From contig OU744724.1 of NCBI GenBank assembly GCA_916613615.1, forward strand, positions 43,564,662-43,628,661: a stretch of 64,000 nt of DNA. Reading direction: 5' to 3'. The stretch is from Steromphala cineraria (Eukaryota; Mollusca; Gastropoda; Trochida; Trochidae). This document shows, one piece after another, positions 1-11,472 of the stretch. The position numbers and the translations under genes were made by a program. The notes beneath the pieces were generated by a model. That model saw nothing but the letters and a program-made list of their open reading frames with translations. It searched no databases and was not told the origin of the DNA. Position 1 is the stretch's first letter. The number at the start of each line of letters is the position of its first letter.

Positions 1-84
1 CTTCTAGAGTAGAAAATGAAAATATTTGTTAAGAACATGACCTTTATTAGTGGAAAAAGGGTCACTATATTCAAATCAAACTCC

Positions 85-420
85 TTCCGTTTTTTGAAAA
101 TTTTATATTTTCAATTTTTCACCGATAATTGTTCCTTAAAGGTAAAATGAATTATTTTGATTTTTATCAGAAATTTCATAACAGAAATTAGCCATCACTA
201 GTCAGGCAACAAATTACAAAGATTCACATAAAGTCCATTTGCTGCCACACCTTTAATTCAGTTTGTGTAAGAAAAGAAATCCCATGGCCAATCTTTACAT
301 TATATATTTGACTTACTACTGCTTTATTTACTTTAAATACATTGTCTTTCAATTGGAACCATTTATTTCAATTTTCCTGACATCAACTTATTTTCCCCCT
401 AATAACGTGCTACTGTCCCT
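85..420 (+). mobile_element. TTAA MITE, copy 1 (left end eroded)
   Basis: Non-autonomous element of the family described at 2223-2578. The right terminus (CGTGCTACTGTCCCT followed by TTAA at 421-424) is clear. The left terminus keeps only the CGTTTTTTGAAAATTTTAT stretch and has lost the outer inverted repeat. No coding capacity. Confidence 0.8.
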
Positions 421-481
421 TTAAAGGGTGGGGCCCCCGTATCTTTTGGGGCCTCCGGGTCACTAAAGCTTAAGAGTATCT

Positions 482-799
482 TCAAACCTTTATTTCGATA
501 CTGTGAGGCCACAGGCCTATTAGTACAATCTTTAAACAGAAATATAAAATCTCAATATTACAAGAGTATTTTTCGTTTTTCAAATGCATTAAAAAATGTA
601 TTTTGCAGTATTCAACGATAGTTGTTGATTTTGGAATGACAATAAAGCATAAATTTTGATATACATGGAAACAGATATAGAAATACGGAAACAAATATAT
701 CCGTCTTAATTCTATGTAAGCTGGACAGAAAAGCAAAAAATGATATTCGTTTTCAATCAGATTAAGGTTACACATTTTACATAAGATTATAATCCTCAC
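482..799 (-). pseudogene. LINE (non-LTR retrotransposon) ORF2 C-terminal remnant
   Basis: A 105-residue minus-strand frame carries CKMCNLNLIENEYHFLLFC followed by PAYIELRRIYLFPYF. This C-x2-C / H / C pattern followed by LRR-Y-L is the zinc-knuckle-like C-terminus of many invertebrate LINE polyproteins. A second remnant with the same layout lies at 14822-15086 and 20200-20351. Nothing upstream is recognisable, so this is a 3' fragment. The family call rests on pattern memory, not a search. Confidence 0.6.
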
Positions 800-1855
800 T
801 TGTCAAGGAGTCTGTACACAAAATTTTAATCACTCTAGGCCATTTGTTTCTTGAGCAGAAGTCGAAAAAGCACAAAAATTAAGGACGCCAGACACCATGC
901 GTCTTATATATGAGCCAAAAAGCCGATATCAACAAGGATGTGTTTTTTTAACAGAAAAATTATAACAATTAAATTAATTAAATCAATTATAATAATCAAA
1001 AATATTTAACGCTATTTCAAAAATATCATACCTACCAGATACAGTCGATTCCCCAAGTAAGGTAATACACACTACAGAGATCAAAATACACTTCATTGTC
1101 GTGTGTAAGTAGCGAAGAGAATAAAGGTTGGAAGTGAGGCTCAAATAAGCTGTGTTTGTTCATTAAAACTTCTAAAGAGTCATGTAAAAAGTAAATCGTC
1201 GCATGGCGTTTAAATATTGGGTTATTAAAGGTTGACATTACATCAAATTAAAACATTATGTTGTTCTCAATATGTGAAATGTATGCGCAATTGATTAGGA
1301 CAATATAACTTGATAACTGGTCGATAAATCTAAGTAAATCTAGCCTCAATGATACTCGCTACACTCCAATATTGAGTCTAGATAGATACAGTATCGGGTA
1401 GTGTCAGTATGAAAAAATGAGATGTCACTTGTTAAAGGGCCACTCCATGAGTTGTTCAGGGTCACATATGCCAAACTTTATCAATAGCCTCATTTGATTC
1501 TTTTAGAGCCAAAAGACTCTGATTAGTGACAAGAGGAAGGTTTGAAGTCGGGATTGTGATCGAAAAACGGATAATGAAGCGCGTCCATCAGGCAAACGTA
1601 ATTTAGGAAATTTATTATAAAGCAGCCAGAATGACTTTCAAGAGTTGATAATGTTTAATAGGTGAAAATGGACGTGTGAATTTGGCTTCCGCGAATAAAT
1701 ATAACTGTTTTTATTTTTTTGTTGAAAACTAGTATGTTTGCTATTTTTGGAACGAATATGTGAAATGATTTTGAAATATTTTTATTATTATTGTGCCATA
1801 AACGTTTATATTGAAAAACAATATGTGATGAATATCACAAACATGTAGTTTCTAT
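800..1855. other. no gene recognised; short dispersed repeat at its start
   Basis: From about 806 to 905 the text GGAGTCTGTACACAAAATTT, then a 'TTGAGCAGAAGTCGAAAAAG' stretch and 'GGACGCCAGACACC' recurs in related form around 9420-9670, so it is a dispersed repeat. The rest is AT-rich, with no frame or motif I can support. Confidence 0.5.
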
Positions 1856-1859
1856 TTAA

Positions 1860-2218
1860 AGGGGCAGTAGCACGTTTTTAGGGGGAATATAAGGTGATGT
1901 CAGGAAAATGAAAATTAATGGTTCCAATTGAAAGACAATGTATTTAAACTAAATGGAGCAGTAATAATTCAAGTATATAATGTATAGATTAGCCATGCGA
2001 TTCATTTTTCTTACACAAAATGAATTAAAGGTGTTCACAAAAAATGGCCGCCAATGGATTTTATTTGAATCTCCATACTTTGTCCTCTGACTGTGGGTGA
2101 TTGATTTGTGTTACAAGATTTTTGACACCATCAAAATAATACATTTATCATTAACGTACAATTATTATCAGTGACAAATTTGAAATATAAAATTTTCAAA
2201 AAACGTGCTACTGTCCCT
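1860..2218 (-). mobile_element. TTAA MITE, copy 2 (reverse)
   Basis: Bounded by TTAA at 1856-1859 and 2219-2222. Starts AGGGGCAGTAGCACG and ends CGTGCTACTGTCCCT. It lies in inverted orientation to the next copy and shares its right TTAA with it, so two elements abut on a single TTAA. Confidence 0.9.
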
Positions 2219-2222
2219 TTAA

Positions 2223-2578
2223 AGGGGCAGTAGCACGTTTTTTGACAATTTTATATTTTCAATTTTTCACTGATAACTATAAGTTAATGCTAAATGTATT
2301 GCTTTGATAGTATCATAAATCTCATAACACAAACCAATCATCCATAGTCAGAGAACAAAGTATGAGGATTCACATAAAATCCATTAGCAGCCATTTTTGT
2401 GTGAACACCTTTAATTCATTTTGTGTAAGAAAAGGAATCGCGTGGCTTAACTTTACATTGTATATTTGATTTATTACTGCTCCATTTAGTTTTTATACAT
2501 TGTCTAAGGATTGGAACCATTTATTTTCATTTTCCTGACATCACCCTATATTCCCCCTAAAAACGTGCTACTGCCCCT
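2223..2578 (+). mobile_element. TTAA MITE, copy 3 (family reference copy)
   Basis: 356-bp element with near-perfect terminal inverted repeats AGGGGCAGTAGCACGTTTTT / AAAAACGTGCTACTGCCCCT, flanked by TTAA on both sides (2219-2222 and 2579-2582). The interior is AT-rich and non-coding, with a conserved central block containing ATGGATTTTA/AAAATCCATT and TTCATTTTGTGTAAGAAAA. TTAA target duplication is the hallmark of the piggyBac superfamily, so this is best read as a piggyBac-type MITE; the terminal bases are not a classic piggyBac end. Confidence 0.9.
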
Positions 2579-2864
2579 TTAAGGGCTTTTGCTGCCGATT
2601 TACATTTACTAGATACCATAGTCCAACTAAGAAAATGAAAATCGTATGATTTTACGATCACGGATTTTGACCAAACTATTGATTTAAAAATAAAAACAAA
2701 TTGATAATGCATTTCTTTGAAAAGATTTCGTGAACATAATATTTCATGCAAAACGGACGTGTAAATGCAAAATTGAACTAAGTGTTTATCATTTAAATGT
2801 CATTAGAAATTATTCAAAAATTCGCTTTTAAGGACCTTTTATTGGAAAATTTATACCTTTTTAA

Positions 2865-3188
2865 AGGGACAGTAACACGTTAAAATCAAAATATATGATT
2901 TTTTTTTAGAAAAATATTTCAACAAAATGAAGCAGTAATAAATCAAATATATGATGAAACGTTCAGCCATGCGATTCATTTTTCTTATACAAAATGAATA
3001 CAAGGTGTTCACACAAAAATGGCCGTCTATGAACTTCATATGAATCTTAAAAAAAAAATTTCTGCCTTGGATAATCGGTTTGTGTAATGATAGCATTGCC
3101 ACTGTCAATATATTACATTTACCATTAACGTACAATTATCAGGGAAATTTTAAAGTATAAAATGTTCAAAAAACGTGCTACTGCCCCT
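2865..3188 (-). mobile_element. TTAA MITE, copy 4 (diverged)
   Basis: TTAA at 2861-2864 and 3189-3192. The left end has drifted (AGGGACAGTAACACG); the right end CGTGCTACTGCCCCT is intact. The left interior is replaced or deleted relative to copy 3. Confidence 0.85.
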
Positions 3189-3192
3189 TTAA

Positions 3193-4229
3193 AGAATGAA
3201 TGAAAAAGATAACAAAAAATTATTGATATGACCAAAGTACATTGTCAGATATAAAGAACTTTACAAGGGCAAGGATATCCTTACTTTCATTTCCCCCATA
3301 AGTAACACTGTGTTTTTGGTTGATATGGTTTATAGCTGAAATATTGAAGTTAGATTTTTTACAAATCTTCTTGGTTATTTGTCAACATTGTTTCTGGTTT
3401 GGGATAAATATTTAAAATGAATAAATACTCGTTTATTTGACATTATGTTCTTTAGATCTTACTATTTTCAACATGATATTCTGTATTTGTTTATGGCGCA
3501 ACCTACATCATTATTTCACAGAGGGTTGTTTTCGATGTACGTAAATTTGTATTTGTACAACTAACATGTTACTTGAGAAAATATAAGTAAATCTTCATCA
3601 ATTTACTCAACTTTGTCAATATATACATGTACTTTATTTTTATGTTTGATCTTTTGTTTTTACTGATTCATATAACGATGAAATCAATAAGAATCAATAA
3701 TAAGAGTTTACACAATCATGACCCTTACCATATTTAAAAGGTGTCAATATGTGAAAAAATAGGCATTAATTTTCCTTGTTAACACTAAAATTTTCCTCAA
3801 AAATAATCTTTGAACGATGATGGGTTCTCTTGTTCTTATCAGAAAAGAATACGACGTCAAAAACTCGAAATATTTGTAATTAAAAATTGTACATATGAGA
3901 AACTCAACTGAAGTGTGTACTTTTTTTTGTTTGTTTGTTGATATGAAATTTTAGCATTTGTATTAGTGTCTTTTGATTAATCATATTGCATCACATTACT
4001 CATTTAGCGTCTCCATATATTGGATTCCTTTTTTGAAAGGTAGCCAATTTTTAAACTTGAGACGGCATTGGACCACTGTTAATTACGTCACTGTAACCAA
4101 GTGTACTAAAGGTAACAGGCCATATTCAGGATTTTTTAAAAGAGAATAAAATGGAATAGGATCCTAGAATAAACCCTAGAATCTGAATAAAATGTTTTAA
4201 TGTGAGTGGTCCAAGGGGTACATCTAATA
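3193..4229. other. AT-rich stretch, nothing recognised
   Basis: No long frame, repeat or splice-bounded exon seen. Confidence 0.5.
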
Positions 4230-4830
4230 TTATACCCCCATTCCACCGAGCTTACGACGTCACTGCGACCGATTTTTGTCTCCCGGTCGTGTACACTCTC
4301 ACTCACTCCCACTGACATCGCACTGAAATCTTGGAAATATCTCAATACTCGCACAAATGATCTTCCTCCCTCGCCATGGATCGCGTATTGTCGCAGAGGG
4401 GTTTGCGAGTTCGATTGTCTGTTTTCAAAAATCGCACAACTTCTGCGATCGATGCGACTAATGGCTAACTCGCAAATTCGGTCGCAATGAGTTCGCATAG
4501 GTCTCACTGAGGACTTGGTAGGGTCGTATGTCAGTCGCATAAACTCGCAACGTGATGTGTCGAATCGCAGTAGGGTCGCACCTTTGCTTCACTGGCGACC
4601 AAATAGTGCTATCAGTGGCGAGCGCGCCAAGACCCAAGTGCGATCACACCAAGACCAAGTGTGATCCCGCCAAGATCCAGTGAGATCACAAGGCAAGTAC
4701 GAATTTCGATCCGTCTTTTGATGAGACCAATAACGAGCATTCCCGCGCTTATGAGTGACCAATTGCGAGCACTTCTGGGAGCGCACCACGAGTGACGCCA
4801 GCTCTATAAAAACCCACATGTAGCAGTTTT
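4230..4830. repeat. left arm of the Harbinger-type element (TCGCA-rich)
   Basis: Repeated TCGCA/TGCGA pentamers at irregular spacing, GC content visibly above the flanks. It mirrors the arm at 6010-6590 in inverted orientation. Confidence 0.65.
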
Positions 4831-5592
4831 TTAGCAGTCGCAGAAGAATCGCCTAGCTGCAAACAAGAGTGCTGTGATTATGACACGGACGAAAATATCT
4901 TCAAGGATCTTCTTACATAAAAAGGATAGTTATATCAAAGATAGAAAAGACATTCTTGTTTATTCATTCTATTATAGAAGTGCATTGTTTTTTTTACCTT
5001 ACCCTGGAAGAACTATCCCTTTAATGTTCTATGAAATTGATACGCTTGACTGTAATATCAGGCTTTTAAGAGATTTGCTGAATTGTTGTTTGTGTGTATC
5101 CCGGCAAAGGACTCGATCGAAAAGGTACAATAGTTTTACTTAGAACTCTACATCTATTCATAATTAAAGATGTTATTGGCTGACTTAATCTTTGCTTGTC
5201 GTAACCAATACGAGTACTGGCAAATCTAATATCAGTTTTAGTAGTATTATAAAATACACATAAAATATGGGTGATAACTTGTCTTCTATCATATTTGACT
5301 TTGTACTACTACAGAAAATGATATGCAACAGAGATTACATACTTATTCTTGTCAATTTCGAAGTTCAATTTAGAAAGCGATTGCATCATTAAACTGAAAG
5401 ACGACTACTGCAGCCACATTATTCACCAAGACTCACTCAGTTTTACAATTAATGACAAACAAGCCCACAATAAATTTCAGTATTTATTAATGTACGCATT
5501 AACCAGATATATATCCCATAGACAGCCATTTATTAGTCATTAATGGGACGATGTGTTTATCACACCACATGCTAGCATATTCATGACATATC

Positions 5593-5970
5593 TTAGTCTT
5601 CCTGTGCTGGTGTCCGTCTGAGGGTCACCATTCTGTCCTGCCACGGCACTGCCCCTCTAGCTGTGTAATTGAAGTAGTCCTGGAGGTACTGTCTCTGATC
5701 TCGCCATGAACCTAATACAATGCATCCTCATGTAGTTCCTAAACAATTGTGGATCTTCTTGTTTCAACTATTAGACGAGATGATAGTACTGTCAGTGTTC
5801 TTGTCTCTCCAAAGGAGTGATCCACTCTCGTACCCACACTGCATGCCGTCGACTTCTCTCCTTCTTCCTTGACAGTGTCTCATAATAGCCAAGGTGCAAT
5901 CACCTATATACTGCAGTTCTTGGTTACTTCCAAGAAGAAAAGCCACAATCAGGGCCATTTCATTTTCCAT
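5593..5970 (-). pseudogene. PIF/Harbinger nuclease remnant, internally deleted
   Basis: Read on the minus strand from 5970, the frame starts MENEMALIV and reaches an Arg-rich patch. After a frameshift near 5850 it continues RRHAVWVREWITPLERQEH, then a stop, then DPQLFRNYMRM. At about 5707 the text jumps to RQYLQDYFNYTARGAVPWQ and ends at a stop near 5593. The W-V-x-x-W block and the F-x-N-x-x-R-M block are N-terminal features of Harbinger nucleases; the YFN...GAVPWQ block is their extreme C-terminus. The whole catalytic DDE core is missing, so the copy cannot transpose itself. Confidence 0.65.
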
Positions 5971-6009
5971 CTTCTCTGCATGCTAGTCAGATTCAGAATG
6001 ACATGGTAT

Positions 6010-6590
6010 CAGTCGCTCGCAGTTATATTTATACTTTGGACCCGACCAGTCTTGCAAAAAGTTGTGATGAGGTCGCATATATCTCAATGCAGTCGTTTAA
6101 GATGTCGCAATGATCGTACTGGGATCGCACAACACTCGCAACTATCGTGACATGGTCGCAAATGATTGCATAAACCGTCGCACTAGTCTCAATTGCTCGC
6201 ACAAAGTGTCGCTGACCTCTCAAGTCGGTCGCAATTTGATCGCAAGACCATTGCAGAAGCTGTCGCGGTGGTCTCAGCATGATCGTAACCCCTCGCATAG
6301 AAAATCGCAAATTCGGTCGTACCTAAGTACGACCCTGTGGAGACAGATTTGCGATCTATGCGACTAATAATATCAGTCTCACCTCTGTCTCAACGTGCTC
6401 GCCATGAAATGTCACACGTGACCAGAGTTTGGTCGTAATGCGATCGTATAGCCAGCTTGGTGGAACCGCAAACTCAAAAATGTAAAAAATTGGTTGCCTA
6501 AATGGGTACGACCGCTGCGACCAACTGGATCGCGAAGGTCGCGTACTGTCGCATGTAAGTCGCGGCTCGGTGGACGGGGGGCATTATCAA
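6010..6590. repeat. right arm of the Harbinger-type element (TCGCA-rich)
   Basis: Counterpart of 4230-4830: more than a dozen TCGCA/TGCGA/TCGTA pentamers, ending in GCTCGGTGG and a G-run, which is the inverse of the left outer end. Confidence 0.65.
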
Positions 6591-6879
6591 GACCAGTGAG
6601 CATTCTGTAGCACTGGTGAAGTCGGATCTCTGGACCATTTAAAGGGCAACTCTATGATTTTCAACACATATTGTTTTAATTTGATGGTAAATGGCATAAT
6701 TCCTAAATGAATTAAAAACTGTTCACATATGCAATCTCCAAATGGCAATTATATGATATTATAGACAGATTTGAGCCGAATAAGTTTTTGTGCAAAATAA
6801 TGCCTAAATTTGAATATCTTTGAGGATACAACATAAATGTTTTCATCATTGTTTGTCCGCTTTTCATGATTTCTGAGGA

Positions 6880-7500
6880 CTCCACCATTTCTGTAATACG
6901 TGGACTTTTATTTTTGTTTTCTTTAAGTTAAGTATCTGAGAAAAATAAATTTAGAGCATCTATGTTCTTTGGGAGGTGGGCCGTGGAATAAGCAAGATAT
7001 GACACATCATCGGCAAACATAAGAAAAAAAAATCAAAAAAATCGAATGAGATAAAAACTCCTTCTCCTACCATATGTTCCAGATGCTATACTAGCTTGTT
7101 GATAAAAATGATAAATAGCTGGGGACTCAATATGCACCCTTGACGGGTGCCAATATTACACTTGAAGTAGTCAGCGCTCCTTAAACCGAACATCTTTTAT
7201 GTTTTGCAGTAAAATATCATGTCTTATGGTGTCAAATGCCATTGATAATTCCACAAAGAGGCAGTAAAATCTCCCTTTTCTTGTCCCTGCATATATTTCA
7301 GTATCATTGCATGCAAACTGAAGATATTGACTATATTTGAGAATATTGCCCTTTATCTTGCTTGTAACTCATCAGTTATTCTATTATCTTCCCAGAAAAT
7401 CTGAAGTCCATATTAACAGGTATATATGGAGTTAAATATTTTACGCATTATGTCAATTGATGAAATGCCCCTGTAGTTGTTCTCAGTTAAAATACCAGTC
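6880..7500 (-). pseudogene. decayed LINE reverse transcriptase
   Basis: On the minus strand three reverse-transcriptase blocks can be read in order in slightly shifted frames: a FDTIRHDILL-like block near 7220-7250, GTRQGCILSPQLFIIF near 7100-7155, and LMFADDVSYLAYS near 6975-7025. The last is the FADD catalytic motif of non-LTR retrotransposons. Stops and frameshifts separate the blocks, so this is a fossil. Confidence 0.7.
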
Positions 7501-7777
7501 TAGCCTTAGTTCCGATTAATTTCATATTTAAAATATTATTTCTACGGGGATATGAAATCCTAGTGGAGAGGAAAAGTGTCAAAATAACAAGTTCTCGATA
7601 GAGTTAATATTTCATAACCTTTAATCTTCGGAACTAGGCCGATTTTAATCAGATTGTTCAATGTCATCGGGTAAGTGTCATTGTCAACCCTATTTCAACA
7701 ATTTCCAATTGAGCAGTTGATTTCCTATTGAATGAACTAGTTTGATTGGCAAGATTGTCTTTTGACAACAAATGCTT

Positions 7778-7868
7778 AATGTTTACGACATTGGTGCCTA
7801 AATATCAGTATATCTCTCGCTCTAGTTTTGGGAAATACTAATATTTAGCCAATCGTGTCGTAAACATT
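7778..7868. repeat. imperfect hairpin, possible small MITE
   Basis: AATGTTTACGACA at 7778-7790 is the exact inverse of TGTCGTAAACATT at 7856-7868. Further inward, CCTAAATATCAGTAT pairs imperfectly with AATACTAATATTTAG. No target duplication identified. Confidence 0.55.
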
Positions 7869-9176
7869 GTATGTCATGGGCACTCACATAATATCCTATG
7901 TATTACACATAATTCTCAGCTATCCTTTGTTGTAGAAGCTGTCGTGGGTAACACGTTTGTGATTTGTGTGAACGAAAATTTAATTTTTTTATTCACATTC
8001 ATTGATCAATAGCAAATAGCGCCAATATCCATCAACGCAGCTCAAAGACGCTTTGTTGTCAATCGTCAAGTTGATGTCACTTTTCAACAAACACTTTTGT
8101 ACCAGATGTATGGATTTGTTAAGTGTTGGTGAATTTTGGGTTTGTATTTATGTTCATTAGCAGCGTCGACTAAGATAAATTTTTGTGATGTTTCCACAGA
8201 ATCCATTCCTTGTTACTTTTCAATCTTATTACTTTCCCCCTTCATTTTCAACATGCGCATAATATATTAGGGGGGGGGGGGGTCATTTTGACAAGCTCAA
8301 AGCTATGAAATCATTTATCAAATCCTCATCACCATGAAAACTTTAAAAATGGTTTTTTTCTGCTATGAAGCTTTATTTGATGTATATCATCTTTGAGATA
8401 CGTATTTTCAGTATCCATTTAACCCTTTTTCAGCTAATAATACTGTTAAAACGCCTTACTCCCTTGAAATTCCACAGTAATATCCACACCAAATAAATAT
8501 CAACCTTCAAAAAGAGAATGAAGTTATAATGAGAAGATTTTGTCAAAAAGCTTCATCTCTTTCTAATTTGAAATTCTGGATCCTTTCTATCAAGGTAAAT
8601 CGTTACCTTGGACCTTGGTCTTTGGATTTAAAGATTTGAGTATTGTAATGTAAATCCATGCACTAGTTGCATTTCGAATTAGGTCACAACTTTGATTCTT
8701 TTTTCTTTTTTGTTTAAATGTGTTGCAAAGAAAAGTTTTTCGTTTGTGTCAATAATCTGTTTGGTAACATATTTAGTTATGACCTGTAATGGATAATGAT
8801 TTAAACAATTTATTCATGAACATACTACTCAAAAGAAGTTACGGATCAAAACAATTTTCGTCCTGACATTTCATCTGCATATGAGATAAGACTTTTTAAA
8901 ATCAGAAATCCTGCTAAATTGGGAAAAGTTTATCCTGACGTCAGCAACTGTGTACAAAACAAACGCCATTTTCAAGCACAGCGAGCGAGACTGTTTTTTT
9001 GAAAAACACAATAAAGGCAAGGGTTAACATAACTTCACAATACTGCTTGCACAAAGTCAATGCTGCCAGACTTTATTGAGTTGGTCATGTCCTTGAGACG
9101 TGCAATACTTTTTTTCCGTGAACAAATTGAGCCATGTGCTCCGTAGCTCATCAAGCTTCATATTTTATTTTGCTTT
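7869..9176. other. no gene recognised; poly-G tract
   Basis: AT-rich DNA with an uninterrupted G run at about 8270-8282. No supported exon or element. Confidence 0.5.
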
Positions 9177-9690
9177 AGGGTGTGGTCAATGTGGTCACCC
9201 CCTTCGTAGGGTCGCCAAATGTGCAAATCCCCATTACACAAGGAGTCTTTACAAAACATTACAGCATTCTATGCTTTCTGGAGACGTGGATGAAAAAAAG
9301 GACAAAAAGTTTATAGTAGGGGTAACAGGGTCACAAAAGATATTCATCATAAAATCACTAGTCAAGGAGTCTGTATACAATTTTCAGCTAATGAAAATAC
9401 GGTTGATGATGTTGCCCTGTCAAGGAATCTGTACACAAAGTTTCTGCTTTCTACGCCTTTTAGTTCTTGAGAAAATGAAGAAATTGAGTTTTAGGGGCCT
9501 GGCCCCGTGTGACCCTTATTAGAGGGTCACCAAAGCTATAAATTATAATCCTAACTAGCTTAGGAGTCTGTAAACAAGATTTCAGCTTTCTACAGCTTTT
9601 GGTTCGAAAGAAGAAGTCGAAATGCATAAAGTTTACGAAATGCTGAACGGGCGGGCGGACCCCGGACACCATGATACGCCATAAGCTGAA
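9177..9690 (+). repeat. dispersed repeat with internal sub-units
   Basis: Contains three related sub-units around 'AGGAGTCTGTA', at about 9366, 9422 and 9562. The later ones are followed by 'TTTCAGCTTTCTAC' or a close form, 'TTTTGGTTC'/'TTTTAGTTCTTGAG' and a 'GAAGAAGTCGAAA'-like stretch, ending near GCGGACCCCGGACACC. The same text occurs in shorter form at 806-905. This is an interspersed repeat, not a gene, although a 140-residue frame crosses it. Confidence 0.55.
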
Positions 9691-10736
9691 ATCATTACCT
9701 TGATGATGCTGCTCTCTATTGAGGTTTCTTGATAATCAGAAGACACAAAAGCGACCTAATAGCGAAAATATATTGTCTGACTGCAAGGTGGTTCCACCTA
9801 GAGGAAATGTGGCATATAGAATTGGTTTTAGTTTAATTGTTTATAAAAAACTCAAGGTGAAACCCCCTGCCCAATACCCATCTCATTTTGCATTAAAACG
9901 TGTCATGCAAAGACCTCACTTGTTTTGAATAGCATGGATACATGAATGGATTGGCAAACAAGCTCCGTATTGGCAATAAAGCCAATTCAATTACATATGA
10001 GTGAATACAAATGAGTTGTAGTTTATGATCATGGATTATGCAGTTGAAAGTTATGTAAATATGAAATAAAACTTAACTCAGCAAAGAAGTCTGGCGAGCT
10101 CCAAAGAGACTATCAACTTTTGTTTTAGCGGAAGATAAAAAAGCACTCTTATTTTTTAATCTTTATTACAGTTGATATGTTGGCAAACAAACTATTATAA
10201 CAAATAATGCTTGTAAAGAACTCATGAGCATGTATAACATTTATAAAATGAGACATATTGAAATAATACTAACAAGATATAACATATGTTACTATATATC
10301 ACATATCTCACAGGTGTAAGACATATCTCATTAATATTTATATTAAACCTCAGGTCTAGCGGGCCTCAGGCAAGAGGGTTGGATGCCAATATGAGAAATC
10401 ATATGATAGATAGCACGATTTCCTTTCATACATCGTACATTTTCTCAAGCAATTGAAAGGGTCAAGAACTAAACTTCGAATATCAACTCTTACAATCAAA
10501 CTTGATAAATATGTAAATGTAAATAGTATATGATAACTAAAAAATGAACGATTATGGTAAATAACGGACGTAGCCCGAGCGGAGTTTATCGCAATAACGC
10601 GAGGAAGTAATCGAGTTATAATTTAGCTTACATTCCCGCGGAACACTTCAACAATGTTTAATGTCAAATGTTTTATCTACAATTGATTTATTTGCGTTTT
10701 ACTGAAACGCCTTGTGAGTTTTATCTGTGCTGGCCA
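9691..10736. other. AT-rich stretch, nothing recognised
   Basis: No supported exon, RNA or element. Confidence 0.5.
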
Positions 10737-11040
10737 AACGAGGTGAGGTGATTTGATATGGGGCTTATCGCTGCTTTCAAGAGTATATCACTTATATCGC
10801 GGCTGCTAGTATTAGCCAGCAACACCATCGTGACTCTGCATTGCGGTGAAACCTGCGAGCATCGGCTGGAACTAGCGAACAATGGGTGATACTGCGCTGA
10901 AAGTCAGTGTAGCATTGCACCCAAACCTGACTGCGTGTAGAACAGTTCTCTACCACAGACAAAGTTGCCGAGCCCCTGGCGGGATTTGAACCACCGACCT
11001 CCTGATCCGAAGCCGAACGCGCTAACCACTGACCAAACGA
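10737..11040 (-). mobile_element. tRNA-derived SINE
   Basis: On the minus strand the head (11040 down to about 10972) contains TGGTCAGTGGTTAGCGCG, an RNA polymerase III A-box-like block, and GGTGGTTCAAATCCCGCC, a clear B box. The body runs about 235 bp to GGTGAGGTGATTTG in inverse near 10740. Head-less relatives of the body lie at 26366-26525 (minus) and 31321-31575 (plus), showing a dispersed family. Confidence 0.8.
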
Positions 11041-11123
11041 AACTGTATGTATATAAATATGTCAAATTCATATAGAAAGTAAAAATTAAGTTCGGGGCTT
11101 GTTGAAAATGTTCTCTTCTTCTA

Positions 11124-11472
11124 CATTCTCTCCCCACAGAGGCAGACCAAGTCATGTTGATTTAGCCTCTGTTCTATTACGCCGAAATCCGTGGTTTCCG
11201 GCAGTTTCACCTGGCGGAAAAAACTTTCATCTCAATACGTTTGAATTTCTTTATCAAATGACAAGGCTTCTCGCATGGAAAGGGTGGTTCATATCACAAT
11301 GCCTTTGTCTTGTTTCAGTAGCCAAAATGATGATTTAAGAACAGCGTCGCTGATTGCACAACTAATTTTGATTGCCTCCAATCAGGCATCTCCCATTCTA
11401 TCCCACAACCTCGTCGTAATAGAACAGGGGCTAAATCAACATGACTTGATCTGCCTCTGTGTTGAGAGAATG
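11124..11472 (+). mobile_element. MITE with ~55-bp inverted ends and 9-bp target duplication, copy 1
   Basis: Begins CATTCTCTCCCCACAGAGGC and ends in its inverse, ...GTTGAGAGAATG; the inverted repeat extends inward to about TCTATTACG/CGTAATAGA. Flanking 9-mers are CTTCTTCTA (11115-11123) and CTCCTTCTA (11473-11481), one mismatch. A full relative in inverted orientation lies at 32065-32413. A 9-bp duplication is typical of Mutator-like elements. No coding capacity. Confidence 0.85.

Larger units (their letters stand above)
4230..6590 (-). mobile_element. internally deleted PIF/Harbinger-type element with long inverted ends
   Basis: The two outer ~600-bp arms (about 4230-4830 and 6010-6590) are both densely studded with the pentamer TCGCA or its complement TGCGA. 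Their outermost parts match as an inverted repeat: CCACCGAGC at 4243-4251 and GCTCGGTGG at 6565-6573, each next to a C5/G6 run and a TATTATA/CATTATC stretch. The middle carries a broken transposase (5593-5970) with Harbinger-like N- and C-terminal pieces joined across a deletion. The exact termini and the expected 3-bp target duplication are not resolved. Confidence 0.7.

Noticed and set aside
4136..4540. 134-codon minus ORF and its plus-strand partner
   Set aside because: Both lie in the TCGCA-rich arm of the Harbinger-type element and result from its GC-rich pentamers.
9100..9522. 140-codon plus ORF
   Set aside because: It overlaps a dispersed noncoding repeat whose other copy (806-905) is not coding, and shows no domain.
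10972..11040. A true tRNA gene on the minus strand
   Set aside because: A and B boxes are present but the acceptor stem does not close and the segment continues into a repeated SINE body.
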